Shown here in pieces: positions 16,297 to 24,621 of a stretch of DNA of 64,000 nt. The position numbers and the translations under genes are program-made. The notes beneath the pieces were generated by a model, which saw only the letters and a list, made by a program, of their open reading frames with translations, did no database searches and was not told the DNA's origin. Source of the stretch: Hellea sp039977295 (lineage in GTDB: Bacteria; Pseudomonadota; Alphaproteobacteria; Caulobacterales; Maricaulaceae); the NCBI GenBank assembly GCA_039977295.1, contig JBDWDN010000009.1:186001-250000 (forward strand), written 5' to 3'. Numbering within the stretch: the first letter of the stretch is position 1; each line of letters opens with the position of its first letter.

Positions 16297-17196
16297 CTAT
16301 ACAGGCTTTATCTGCGCAGCAAAATGGTCTGCAATGTCCTCACGGCGAGCTATCCAGACATCATGGCGACCTTTGACATAATCCAAAAACTCACGAAACG
16401 CCCAAATGCGGCCAGGACGGCCAATAATGCGTAAATGAAGCCCAAGGCTCATCATGCGCGCGCCCTCCTCATTCGCTTCGGCCAATAATTCATCAAATGT
16501 ACGCTTAGCGTAATCCAGCCACATCTGCGGCGTGAAGCTTGGCGAGAGCCAAAACTTCATATCATTACTATCCACAGCATAAGGCAGGATAATGAGAGGT
16601 TTCGTGGTTCCATCGCCCATATCCACCTGTTCCCAGCGCGGAAAATCATCAGAATAATCATCCATATGATAGAGATATCCCTCTCTCACGAGAGAGCGGC
16701 GGATATTATCTGTATGCAAATAGCGCGAAAGATACCCCACTGGTTTGCGCTTGCAGGTCGTTTCAATCGAGTCTGTCCCCTTTTTGATAAAGCCTCGTTC
16801 TTCCTCTTCACTCATGAAAGCGGTGAAAAGCCAGCGATAGCCATGAGAACACGGCTCGTCGCCACGGTTCGTAATAGCCTCAGCTAGCCATGGCGCTTTT
16901 TCCAAGGCTTGCGCACAGACCGTCCAGGTCGCAGGCACATCTGCTGCGTTGAGCAATTTTAGAATACGGGGCGCGCCGCGATTAATACCATATTGATAAT
17001 TACTCTCATTGCCATGAACACGGATTGGGGCTTTGAGCCCCGAGACTAATTCATCGACAGGCTCATTGGCTTTATCACCCTGCAAAATGCCGCGCTCAGC
17101 CCCCTCCTCGACATTAACGACGAGTGAGAGCGCAAGTTTCGCGCCATTGGGCCAAGTGAAGTTTTTCGGGGCGGGTTCGTTATGGGTCATCGACAT
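16297..17196 (-). CDS. Polysaccharide-deacetylase-fold hydrolase 1 (PuuE-like)
   Basis: About 299 residues of the NodB/PuuE superfamily. The strand LALSLVVNVEEGAE near 20-33 corresponds to VNYEEG in PuuE-type allantoinases, and SHGYRWLF corresponds to their ASHGWRW metal/substrate motif. PuuE itself opens the ring of allantoin, so a cyclic amide, imide or ureide is more likely as substrate than a polysaccharide. Three close ATG codons (17202, 17196, 17190) are possible; 17196 has the best Shine-Dalgarno spacing. The start overlaps the upstream membrane protein gene, so this is the fourth gene of a RedY-like, SDR, membrane protein, deacetylase operon. Confidence 0.83.
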   Translation of the reverse strand: MSMTHNEPAPKNFTWPNGAKLALSLVVNVEEGAERGILQGDKANEPVDELVSGLKAPIRVHGNESNYQYGINRGAPRILKLLNAADVPATWTVCAQALEKAPWLAEAITNRGDEPCSHGYRWLFTAFMSEEEERGFIKKGTDSIETTCKRKPVGYLSRYLHTDNIRRSLVREGYLYHMDDYSDDFPRWEQVDMGDGTTKPLIILPYAVDSNDMKFWLSPSFTPQMWLDYAKRTFDELLAEANEEGARMMSLGLHLRIIGRPGRIWAFREFLDYVKGRHDVWIARREDIADHFAAQIKPV

Positions 17197-17440
17197 TTTC
17201 ATCCTGTTCCGACCTAGTCTGATGAATTTCAATAGCACGGTCTCTACAAAAGTCGTTAAACCAAAAAGACACGAGACCTAACAAAACACAGCCGAAATAA
17301 ACCAACCATTTGGTGAAACTCACTGCGCCAAGATAGTCTAAGTCTTTGTAAAGCCAGGCGAATGGAAATAATATTAAAAATGTTGGGCCAACCAATCTAA
17401 GTAGCCGATAATTATAGTTTTTTTCTTCACTTTTGTGCAT
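17180..17440 (-). CDS. Small two-pass membrane protein, 86 residues
   Basis: A small protein with two hydrophobic segments, about residues 14-31 (LVGPTFLILFPFAW) and 40-61 (FTKWLVYFGCVLLGLV), and an acidic C-terminal tail. It begins immediately after the SDR stop (start 17440, stop of the SDR at 17441-17443) and its end overlaps the deacetylase start. This spacing makes it a real operon member rather than a chance frame. It is not recognised as any known family. An accessory role in transport or membrane attachment of the pathway is possible. Confidence 0.7.
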   Translation of the reverse strand: MHKSEEKNYNYRLLRLVGPTFLILFPFAWLYKDLDYLGAVSFTKWLVYFGCVLLGLVSFWFNDFCRDRAIEIHQTRSEQDENVDDP

Positions 17441-18274
17441 CTAATGCGGCTCCTCGCCGCCGCTGACATTCATGCTTTCCGCTGTGATATAGCGTGCTTC
17501 ATCAGAACACAAAAACGCGACAGCATTTGCCGTATCTTCCGGCAATCCCGGCCGGCCCATTGGGATACGCGCCGCCATGGCTTTGAGATAGTCTTCAACA
17601 CTTGCCGCGCCTGTGACTTCAGCGAAATATTCGTTCTGCCAAGCGCCCAGCGCAGTTGTCACGTGGTTGGGGCAGACATTATTGATCGTTATATTATGCG
17701 GGCCAAGCTCCGTCGCGGCGCTTCGAACGAGCCCGACAAGGCCATGTTTTGAACTTGTATAGGCCTGCGCATGCGGAAAACCTGATTTTGCCGCTTGAGA
17801 GGCGATATTGATAATGCGCCCGCCTTTACCTTGGGCAACCATCACTTCAGCGGCAGATTTTACGCCAAAGAAAGAGCCAGAAAGATTCACATCGATAACA
17901 GCGCGCCAATCATCCTCCGTAACATCGAGCAATGGCTTCATAATATACCCAATCCCCGCATTATTGACCCAAATATCTAGGGACCCATGTGTATCTGCCG
18001 CGTGTTTGGCGAGCGTTCTTACATCTTCAAGCGAGCGCACATCACACACGCAAGTCGACGCATGAACGCCCATTGCACGGAGTTCCTCAGCGATGGAGTC
18101 CATTTCATCCGTAGAGCCAATATGCTCGGCGCCAGTGGCGGCATCACGCGGCGCGCCAATGTCGGAAATCACGATATTTGCACCGTCCTTGGCGAGGCGC
18201 AGCGCAATGGCTTCCCCCAAACCACCCCGGCGGCCTGACCCTGTGATGACGGCTGTCTTCCCCTTAAGTCTCAT
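17441..18274 (-). CDS. Short-chain dehydrogenase/reductase 1
   Basis: A 277-residue classical SDR that interconverts an alcohol and a ketone with NAD(P). The nucleotide motif reads TGSGRRGGLG, slightly longer than the usual TGxxxGIG. Further motifs are NNAGIGY, the catalytic Ser in NIASQAAKSG and YTSSK. The C-terminal LCSDEARYITAESMNVSGG is typical of the family. It starts 12 bases after the RedY-like gene and is followed without gap by a small membrane protein. The substrate is unknown. Confidence 0.92.
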   Translation of the reverse strand: MRLKGKTAVITGSGRRGGLGEAIALRLAKDGANIVISDIGAPRDAATGAEHIGSTDEMDSIAEELRAMGVHASTCVCDVRSLEDVRTLAKHAADTHGSLDIWVNNAGIGYIMKPLLDVTEDDWRAVIDVNLSGSFFGVKSAAEVMVAQGKGGRIINIASQAAKSGFPHAQAYTSSKHGLVGLVRSAATELGPHNITINNVCPNHVTTALGAWQNEYFAEVTGAASVEDYLKAMAARIPMGRPGLPEDTANAVAFLCSDEARYITAESMNVSGGEEPH

Positions 18275-18286
18275 TACAGCGTTTCC

Positions 18287-18598
18287 CTAAAGTTTCTCTG
18301 TTGTGATAAAGACAAGGTCATCCGCCATTGCTTGAAACTCAGCTGCAACCTTCTGCATCGTCTCACTGCCAGCCTCTTCGCCGAATTTATCCATATCCAA
18401 AATATCGATGGTTTCAAAATAAGCATAGGGCGGAGAATCCTCGGAAAATAAAAGCCCGGTTGTTTTAAAAACTTCGAATTTTTCGATAGAGCCAAGGCCA
18501 TTAACGGTTGGTATATCGACGGATTTTGCCCAAGCTTCGTAGTCCGCTACCGAGACCTCGGGTTTCAAATTAAAAAGAGCCAGAATCTTCGCAACCAT
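18287..18598 (-). CDS. RedY-like small protein
   Basis: A 103-residue protein (MVAKILALFNLKP at the start) that looks like the RedY/HapK-type ferredoxin-like fold family first noted near prodiginine genes; members are small alpha+beta barrels of mostly unknown role. The start at 18598 is supported by an excellent Shine-Dalgarno sequence (GGAGGTGA). A longer frame to 18664 would run across the operator and is unlikely. It is the first gene of a minus-strand operon with the SDR, a membrane protein and a PuuE-like hydrolase. Confidence 0.72.
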   Translation of the reverse strand: MVAKILALFNLKPEVSVADYEAWAKSVDIPTVNGLGSIEKFEVFKTTGLLFSEDSPPYAYFETIDILDMDKFGEEAGSETMQKVAAEFQAMADDLVFITTEKL

Positions 18599-18650
18599 AG
18601 TCACCTCCATTATTGTTACTATCCTTGTGAAGACTAGGGAGCACAGTGCC

Positions 18651-18664
18651 TTGACTTTCGTCAA
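18651..18664. promoter_or_regulatory. Candidate operator, TTGA-N6-TCAA
   Basis: TTGACTTTCGTCAA lies in the 115-base gap between the divergent RedY-like gene (start 18598) and methyltransferase gene (start 18714), about 50 bases from each. The central location suggests that one site controls both operons. Confidence 0.65.
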
Positions 18665-18713
18665 CTCATTTTGCGCCTAGACCCGTATAGATTTTATAAT
18701 TGAAGGAAAAACT

Positions 18714-19922
18714 ATGTCTGCAAAGAATTATGATGGCCCGCCAGATTACCGCAATGTTGGCCTCCATGGCATGTCACCCAAAACAAGCCATGATGAAAAA
18801 GCACGGTTCAATTTCCTCGCCCATATGAACAGACATTTAGCGTCTAATATTCTGCCGGGTGTTAAAACGGCTTATGAGACGCGGATCGAACCCAATAATC
18901 CCAGCCCAAACCACCGCAACCAAGTTCGCAAGGCTTTGCTTGACGACCCGTTATTTCAACATTGGAGCGCTTTACGGCGCGGCACAATGGAACTTCGCCA
19001 ACAAGCCGGGCGCTGGGTGACGCTACGCCAAGCTGATGCGTTAAATGCCAAGGCCGAAGAAATGACCAAAGACGATTCGCGACTTGTCCTCAATCCCGGT
19101 TTGGAGCTTCCGCATTACCTCGCCGCGATTGACCATCACTGTATGCCAGGGTCCTATCACGATGAACTCGTGCCCGGCGACGTAACAGGCGCGGCAAATT
19201 ATGATGTCGGCATTTTTGTTACTACAGGCGGCGGACTGGGCCGTTATTCAGATGGCGGCGGCGAAGCGGTTGTGGCTTGGATGAAGAAAAACCGCCCTGA
19301 TTTTGCGCCCAAGCGTATCCTCGATATTGGCGGCGGGCTTGGACAAAACGTCCTCCCTATCGCCAAAGCCTATCCCGATGCAGAAGTCGTGTGTGTGGAT
19401 ACAGGCGCGCCCGTTTTGCGTTATGGCTTGGCGCGCGCTAAATCACTCGGTGTTGAAAATGTAACCTTCGTGCAAGCCAATGCTGAAGACCTTTCCATAT
19501 ATCCTGATGGGCATTTTGATTGGGTGCAGTCAACAATGTTTCTGCATGAAACATCCGTAAAATCTATGCCCCGCATCATGAAAGAAAGCCACCGCCTTCT
19601 CGCAAAAGGCGGCCTTGTCATGCATGTTGAACAACCGCAATATGCCTCCGATATGCCGCTTTACGAACAAGCTATTCGGGATTGGGATGCGTTTTATAAT
19701 AATGAGCCCTTTTGGACCAAAATGCACGAACTCGACCTTGATCAGTGGATGGTCGATGCTGGCTTTTCGCGCGATGAACTTGTCCATGGCGGCGTCGCCG
19801 CTGTCGTTGATACGTCGCTCTTCCCCGAACATGCGAATGATGATGTGGAAGATTATGGACGAAAGGCCGCTTGGCATATTATCGGCGCCCAGAAAAAAAC
19901 AAATGGGCAGAAAGCCGCGTAA
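18714..19922 (+). CDS. SAM-dependent class I methyltransferase
   Basis: A 402-residue protein with a methyltransferase domain in its C-terminal half. The SAM-binding motif is ILDIGGGLGQN (near 203-213), followed by VVCVDTG, NVTFVQANAEDL and the post-II segment FDWVQSTMFLHE. The N-terminal 190 residues are unfamiliar and rich in His and Asn; they may form a substrate domain. A Shine-Dalgarno sequence (GAAGGAAAA) precedes the start. The stop overlaps the next start (TAATG). The methylated compound is not known; in a catabolic island it could also demethylate in combination or detoxify. Confidence 0.85.
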   Translation: MSAKNYDGPPDYRNVGLHGMSPKTSHDEKARFNFLAHMNRHLASNILPGVKTAYETRIEPNNPSPNHRNQVRKALLDDPLFQHWSALRRGTMELRQQAGRWVTLRQADALNAKAEEMTKDDSRLVLNPGLELPHYLAAIDHHCMPGSYHDELVPGDVTGAANYDVGIFVTTGGGLGRYSDGGGEAVVAWMKKNRPDFAPKRILDIGGGLGQNVLPIAKAYPDAEVVCVDTGAPVLRYGLARAKSLGVENVTFVQANAEDLSIYPDGHFDWVQSTMFLHETSVKSMPRIMKESHRLLAKGGLVMHVEQPQYASDMPLYEQAIRDWDAFYNNEPFWTKMHELDLDQWMVDAGFSRDELVHGGVAAVVDTSLFPEHANDDVEDYGRKAAWHIIGAQKKTNGQKAA

Positions 19923-20284
19923 TGACACAAGACATTGATCCCCTAAAGCTTGCAGGGGCCAAACCCAAAGGTAAGCGACCCTTTTTTTTGAAAAACAAGG
20001 ATACAGAGAAGGTTCTCGCTGTGACGATGGCCGTGGCTCAAGAGCTTGCTGTTATGCGAGAGCGCTTAGATACGGTTGAGCGCCTGCTGGAGACTAAAGG
20101 CGTGACACAAGACGACATTGAAAACTTCACGCCGACCAAAGCACAAGCCGAACAACGCGGCGCATGGACACAGGAATATCTTGCTCGTATCTTGCGCATT
20201 TATCAGCAAGAAATTGAAGGCCTTGATAAACCTCACGAACCAACATCAGAAGAGATCGGACATGAGCTTGCCAAAGATGACTAA
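19922..20284 (+). CDS. Helical protein of unknown function, 120 residues
   Basis: The start at 19922 (MTQDID) overlaps the methyltransferase stop, and the end overlaps the start of the alpha/beta-hydrolase gene, so it lies tightly inside the operon. A basic, Lys/Pro-rich head (residues 10-30) is followed by a long helix, VLAVTMAVAQELAVMRERLD through VERLLETKG (about 32-62), that could form a coiled coil, and a second helix (EYLARILRIYQQEIEG). No family is recognised. It could be an adaptor or subunit for one of its neighbours. Confidence 0.75.
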   Translation: MTQDIDPLKLAGAKPKGKRPFFLKNKDTEKVLAVTMAVAQELAVMRERLDTVERLLETKGVTQDDIENFTPTKAQAEQRGAWTQEYLARILRIYQQEIEGLDKPHEPTSEEIGHELAKDD

Positions 20285-21080
20285 GGTAAGACGGCAATAT
20301 GTTGATGGGCCTTTTGGGCAAGTGCATGTGCATATTGCAACGCCGAAAACGCCTTCGGCGCATAACCCTCTTATCTGCTTACATCAAAGCCCGAAATCTA
20401 GCCGTGAATTTCGCCGTTTTTTACAGACGATGGATGACCGTATCGTCATTGCTATTGATAATCCTGGCCACGGTGAAAGCGATACCCCTCTTCAAGTGTC
20501 GGACGCGACGATTGAAAACTATGCCGCCTCGGCATGGGCTGCCCTAAAAAGTTTAGGCTATAAGACTGTAGATATTTTGGGGCATCACACAGGCGCAAAA
20601 GTGGCTTGTGAAATGGCGTTCCAAGAACCGACAATGGTCGGCGGCATTGTGATGATTTCAGCCCTTGTCTTAACGCCTGAAGAGCGCGATGCCTTTAAGG
20701 CCGAATTTATGCCAATTCCCCTAGACGAAGAGGGAACCCGGTTTCAACATATGTGGGCACAATCAATTAAATATCGGGGCCATGACGTTACGCTTGAACA
20801 ACTCGCTTTTTCTATGGCCGAAAACTTACGCGCGGGCGAAGCTTATGAATGGGGACATGCGGCAGCCTTTAACTACACGGATGATTTCGCAGAGAGGATA
20901 AGGACCTTACCGCACCGTATCACAGTTCTAAATCCGAAGGATATGCTATTTGGCTACACCCCGCGTGTCGGAAAATTGCTCCAAAATGGGGAGGTTATTG
21001 ATCATCCCGAATGGGGGTTTGGGTTCATAGACGTCGATACAGAAGGCGCAGTTAATGCTGTTAAAGAGGCGCTTAGTTAA
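20262..21080 (+). CDS. Alpha/beta-hydrolase-fold protein with His in the nucleophile elbow
   Basis: A 272-residue alpha/beta-hydrolase-fold protein. Clear features are the oxyanion segment LHQSPKSS (40-47), DNPGHGES (66-73) and the nucleophile elbow LGHHTGAKVA. In normal family members the elbow is GxSxG, but here the central residue is His109 (GHHTG), so the usual Ser/Asp/Cys nucleophile is missing. A late His and Asp are less clear. The protein could be a lyase, a cofactor-free oxygenase or a binding protein. The start at 20262 is preferred, with 20277 as the alternative; both overlap the previous gene. The gene ends convergently with the HMG-CoA-lyase-like gene, overlapping it by eight bases. 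Confidence 0.82.
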   Translation: MSLPKMTKVRRQYVDGPFGQVHVHIATPKTPSAHNPLICLHQSPKSSREFRRFLQTMDDRIVIAIDNPGHGESDTPLQVSDATIENYAASAWAALKSLGYKTVDILGHHTGAKVACEMAFQEPTMVGGIVMISALVLTPEERDAFKAEFMPIPLDEEGTRFQHMWAQSIKYRGHDVTLEQLAFSMAENLRAGEAYEWGHAAAFNYTDDFAERIRTLPHRITVLNPKDMLFGYTPRVGKLLQNGEVIDHPEWGFGFIDVDTEGAVNAVKEALS

Positions 21081-21993
21081 ATCCTTTGGGCAGTCCCGCA
21101 TTGGGCGTCATCCCGTAAATAGGCTCGCCAGGGAGGCCCTCGGCTAGAAATTTACGGCACGCTATTAACGCCTCCAAGTCAATGCCCGTATCAACCCCCA
21201 TCGCCTCAAACATATAGATCAAATCTTCGGTCACAATATTTCCGCTCGCGCCCGGAGAGGCCGGGCATCCGCCAATACCCCCTTGAGAACTATCAAAAAC
21301 TTCGATGCCTTCTTCATAGGCGGCGAAAGCATTTGCAATTCCAAGGCCGTAAGTGTTGTGAAGGTGCACTGATTTCACTTTATCATCTCCGGCCACTTCG
21401 CGCACGCGTCTGATTAGGCGTTTCACTTGGAGTGGCTGCGCGTAACCGACCGTATCGGATAATCCCAGCTCATCGACGCCGGCTTCAACAAGGCGCTCGG
21501 AAAGCTCCAGCACTTTGGCCTCTGGCACCTTACCTTCAATAGAGCAGCCAAAGGCCGTGCTTACACCCGCTTCAAAGCGCGGGCTTTTCTCGATCGGAGC
21601 GCTGTCAAACAAATCCCGAATAGCTCTTACATTTTCAATCACTTGATCATGGCTTTGGCGCATATTTTTTAGGCTATGGGTTTCAGATGCCGATAACGGC
21701 AATGTCACCGCGTCTACGCCTGCAGCCAAAGCGCCCTGCGCGCCGCGTAAATTCGGGATCAGGGCCAGAACGGTGAGGCCGGGCAAGGTCTTGGCGAAAG
21801 CGACAATTTCGGCTGTATCGGCCAATTGCGGAAAGAGCTTTGGGGGCACAAAGCTCCCAACCTCAATCTCGCGCAAACCCGCATCATAGAGCCCTTTTAT
21901 CCAGCGCTTCTTCACATCTGTCTGCATCACGCCTTTACAATTTTGCAAACCGTCTCGCGGGCCAACTTCGGAAATCAGGATTTTATCTTTCAT
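21073..21993 (-). CDS. Hydroxymethylglutaryl-CoA lyase family protein
   Basis: A 306-residue TIM-barrel lyase of the HMG-CoA lyase/DRE family. Motifs: VGPRDGLQN (metal and substrate Arg/Asp, near 10-18), VHLHNTYGLG (metal His residues) and the Cys loop GGIGGCPASPGASGN, which is specific for HMG-CoA lyase-type enzymes. It splits a 3-hydroxy-3-methyl-type acyl-CoA into an acyl-CoA and an acetoacetate-like acid. The start at 21993 is preferred because it leaves a spacer to the operator and has an AAGG Shine-Dalgarno sequence. It is divergent from the cysteine-hydrolase operon. Confidence 0.92.
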   Translation of the reverse strand: MKDKILISEVGPRDGLQNCKGVMQTDVKKRWIKGLYDAGLREIEVGSFVPPKLFPQLADTAEIVAFAKTLPGLTVLALIPNLRGAQGALAAGVDAVTLPLSASETHSLKNMRQSHDQVIENVRAIRDLFDSAPIEKSPRFEAGVSTAFGCSIEGKVPEAKVLELSERLVEAGVDELGLSDTVGYAQPLQVKRLIRRVREVAGDDKVKSVHLHNTYGLGIANAFAAYEEGIEVFDSSQGGIGGCPASPGASGNIVTEDLIYMFEAMGVDTGIDLEALIACRKFLAEGLPGEPIYGMTPNAGLPKGFN

Positions 21994-22027
21994 AGGGGCC
22001 TTATCCCGTCTAAATCTTTTGCATAAG

Positions 22028-22041
22028 TTGAGGTGTATCAA
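22028..22041. promoter_or_regulatory. Candidate operator, TTGA-N6-TCAA
   Basis: TTGAGGTGTATCAA, extended to GTTGA..TCAAC (22027-22042), sits almost exactly midway between the divergent HMG-CoA-lyase-like gene (start 21993) and cysteine hydrolase gene (start 22077), about 35 bases from both. One bound protein could control both promoters. Confidence 0.68.
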
Positions 22042-22076
22042 CTCACCCGCAATCTATTTTGGGGATAGACATAGTC

Positions 22077-22763
22077 ATGAGTACAGAATCCACAATGGTC
22101 TTATCTAGTAAGACGGCTCGAGAAATTTTTGAAGAGGTGCGGAGCAACCCCGCCCGAAAGCGTTTTGGCTTTGGCGAACGCATCGCGATTGTCAATGTCG
22201 ACCCGCAAAAGAGCTATACACGGCCAGATCTTTTCAAAACGGCCTACGTCACTGACCCGCGGCAGATGGAGCATATTAACAACATCTCCAAATCCGCGCG
22301 CAATAAGGGTTTGCCCGTGATTTGGACACATGTAGCTTATATGGAAAATGCTGCCGATTGCGGCGTTTGGGGTACAAGGACAAATACTCCTGATAGCTTG
22401 CAAAATATTAAATTCGGTAGTCAGCGCAGCGAATTTGATGACCGCCTGGACATAGACCGCTCCGTTGACGCCGTTTACACAAAACGCATGCCCAGCGCCT
22501 TCTTTGAGACGCCGCTCAATAGCTTTTTGAATTTTCACAAAATTGACACCGTCGTTATCACAGGCGGCAGCACATCGGGCTGTATCCGTGCAACGGCCGT
22601 GGATAGCCTTTCCTATGGCTACCGCACCATCGTCCCGATTGAGACAACAGCCGATAAACATGAGAGCTATCACTTTGCCAATCTCACGGATTTACTGATA
22701 AAATATGCAGATGTGGTTGATGTGGCTGAGGTCTATGACTGGCTTGAGGGTTATCCCGAGTAG
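22077..22763 (+). CDS. Isochorismatase-like cysteine hydrolase
   Basis: A 228-residue cysteine hydrolase with a complete triad: Asp42 (NVDPQ), Lys136 (YTKRMPSAF) and Cys169 (GGSTSGCIRATAVD). The Cys motif is the one seen in N-carbamoylsarcosine amidase and maleamate amidohydrolase, which release ammonia from an open-chain amide. That makes it a good partner for the ring-opening PuuE-like hydrolases encoded immediately downstream. The ATG at 22077 is preferred over a TTG at 22059. The stop abuts the next start. Confidence 0.9.
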   Translation: MSTESTMVLSSKTAREIFEEVRSNPARKRFGFGERIAIVNVDPQKSYTRPDLFKTAYVTDPRQMEHINNISKSARNKGLPVIWTHVAYMENAADCGVWGTRTNTPDSLQNIKFGSQRSEFDDRLDIDRSVDAVYTKRMPSAFFETPLNSFLNFHKIDTVVITGGSTSGCIRATAVDSLSYGYRTIVPIETTADKHESYHFANLTDLLIKYADVVDVAEVYDWLEGYPE

Positions 22764-23705
22764 ATGATGCACGCCACACCCAACCTCTATGACTATTGGC
22801 CTTATGCGGGGCGGCCTAAGATTGAATGGCCTGGCGGCAAGAAGCTGGCTTTTTGGGTTGCGCCCAATATCGAATTTTATGAATTCATGCCGCCCAATAA
22901 TCCCAAGCGGCAACCTTGGCCCAACGCCATCCCAAATGTGCAGCAATATAGCCAAAGGGATTTTGGTAACCGTGTCGGGCATCTACGCCTTATGGAGCTA
23001 CTGGACCGTCATAATCTTCGCGGCTCCGTCAGCCTCAATGTGGCGCTTTGTGACCATCACCCTGAAATCATTGAAGATTGCGTGAAGCGCAATTGGGAAT
23101 TTTTCAGTCACGGTATTTATAATACGCGCTATAGTTACGGGCTAACGCCCACCCAAGAACAGGCCGTTCTAGACGACTCCATCAAGACGGTTGAAAAAGC
23201 GAGCGGTCAACGTATTCGCGGTTACCTCGCCCCTGCTCTGACCCATACGGAGCATACGCTAGACCTCATTGCCGAAAATGATTTTTGGTATAGTTGCGAC
23301 CTCTTTCAAGACGACCAACCGCAACCACTAAAGACCAAGACAGGCAAGCTTATCTCTATGCCTTATTCGCTCGAAGTTAATGACGTCATTACCTATTCCG
23401 TCATGGGCATGGATCCCCAGCGTTATTCAGATATTCTAAAGCGGCATTTCGATCAGCTCCTTCTTGAAGGACAGCGGAGCGGCACGGTGATGTGCATTCC
23501 GCTTCATGCTTATCTGGTGAGTCAGCCCAACCGCATCAAAATGTTCGAGCAAGCGTTGAGACATATTTGCGCCCATCAAGACGATGTCTGGTTTGCCACA
23601 GGGTCGGAAATCGCTAAGCATTTCATTGATAATTATTGGGACAATTCACTAGAAGATATCAAGCGGCGCGGCGTGATGGCAGGCGGAAAAGGGTTTGCGT
23701 CATGA
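22764..23705 (+). CDS. Polysaccharide-deacetylase-fold hydrolase 2
   Basis: A 313-residue NodB-fold protein. The family metal-site His is probably in FFSHGIYNTRYSYG, and RIRGYLAPALTHTEHTLD is the third strand region. The usual first-motif Asp pair is not obvious; the corresponding strand reads KLAFWVAPNIEFYEF. These features place it in the same broad group as PuuE-type ring-opening hydrolases, but in a different branch from hydrolase 1. It starts directly after the cysteine hydrolase stop and overlaps hydrolase 3 (ATGA). It could form a mixed complex with hydrolase 3. Confidence 0.83.
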   Translation: MMHATPNLYDYWPYAGRPKIEWPGGKKLAFWVAPNIEFYEFMPPNNPKRQPWPNAIPNVQQYSQRDFGNRVGHLRLMELLDRHNLRGSVSLNVALCDHHPEIIEDCVKRNWEFFSHGIYNTRYSYGLTPTQEQAVLDDSIKTVEKASGQRIRGYLAPALTHTEHTLDLIAENDFWYSCDLFQDDQPQPLKTKTGKLISMPYSLEVNDVITYSVMGMDPQRYSDILKRHFDQLLLEGQRSGTVMCIPLHAYLVSQPNRIKMFEQALRHICAHQDDVWFATGSEIAKHFIDNYWDNSLEDIKRRGVMAGGKGFAS

Positions 23706-24613
23706 ATATCCCCGAAGATTATCTAAAATACCCCAAGCGCCAAGCTGGCCAAGATCATGATTTCTATGACTGGTGCCTGTCAAAAGACCGCCCGAAACTG
23801 TCATGGGACAAAGGCGCGAAGGTTGCGATTAGCTTTGTTGTTCCTCTTGAGTTTTTCCCGTTAAATCCCAGCGGCGAGCCCTTCAAACATCCCGGCGCGA
23901 TGGTCACGCCTTATCCTGACCTTCGTCATTTCACCGTGCGCGATTATGGAAACCGCGTCGGCGTTTACCGCATCCTTGAGGCGCTAGATCATTTCGGCCC
24001 CAAAGCGACCTTTGCTGTAAATGGTGAGATTGCAAAACGTTACCCACCGCTTCTCGACATTATAAAATCACAAGGTCATGAAATAGCCGCGCATGGGTTT
24101 TCAACAGATCATATTCATCATGAAGGGCTGAGCCCTGCTAAAGAAAATAAACTCATTAAGGATAGTCTCAGCTGCTTTGAAGACCCTCCAAAAGGATGGA
24201 TGTCGCCGGTTCGCAATCAATCCTTCAAAACTTTAGACCACCTTGCGAATGCCGGCATCGATTATTGTCTTGATTGGGAAATGGATCAGGTTCCCGTTAC
24301 GGCTAGGACTAAAAATGGCGACATTATACTCATCCCTAATAGCTACGAGCTGTCAGATTTTACACTGCTGCATACACGCCGTCAGAGCGAAGAAGCATGG
24401 CTCTCTCAGATGAAGTCTTCCATAGATCTGTTACTTGAAGAACATGAACGCTTTGGCGGGCAAATGCTGAGCTTAACTTTAACGCCTTATATTATTGGAC
24501 AGCCCTTTCGCATTTGGGCTTTACGGGAGCTATTGGCCCATATCAAAGACACTGCGCATGTTTCGGTCTTTACGGCGGGTAACATCGCCTCTCAATTTGC
24601 CAACCAAAAGTAA
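23702..24613 (+). CDS. Polysaccharide-deacetylase-fold hydrolase 3
   Basis: A 303-residue NodB-fold protein related to hydrolase 2. The segment VAISFVVPLEFFP is the first strand, TVRDYGNRVGVYRIL matches a YGNRVG segment shared with hydrolase 2, and GHEIAAHGFSTDHIHHE holds the His motif. The start at 23702 overlaps the previous stop (ATGA). The pair of adjacent, related genes suggests either two subunits or two substrates. A cyclic amide or imide substrate is inferred from kinship with PuuE. Confidence 0.83.
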   Translation: MNIPEDYLKYPKRQAGQDHDFYDWCLSKDRPKLSWDKGAKVAISFVVPLEFFPLNPSGEPFKHPGAMVTPYPDLRHFTVRDYGNRVGVYRILEALDHFGPKATFAVNGEIAKRYPPLLDIIKSQGHEIAAHGFSTDHIHHEGLSPAKENKLIKDSLSCFEDPPKGWMSPVRNQSFKTLDHLANAGIDYCLDWEMDQVPVTARTKNGDIILIPNSYELSDFTLLHTRRQSEEAWLSQMKSSIDLLLEEHERFGGQMLSLTLTPYIIGQPFRIWALRELLAHIKDTAHVSVFTAGNIASQFANQK

Positions 24614-24621
24614 GACATAAA

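Noticed and set aside
18695..18700. A perfect TATAAT as -10 box of the methyltransferase gene
   Set aside because: It lies so close to the Shine-Dalgarno sequence and the ATG that the transcript would start almost at the start codon, and no -35 lies at the right distance.
22059..22076. TTG start giving a longer cysteine hydrolase
   Set aside because: It would lack a Shine-Dalgarno sequence and start very close to the operator; the ATG at 22077 gives a normal family N terminus.
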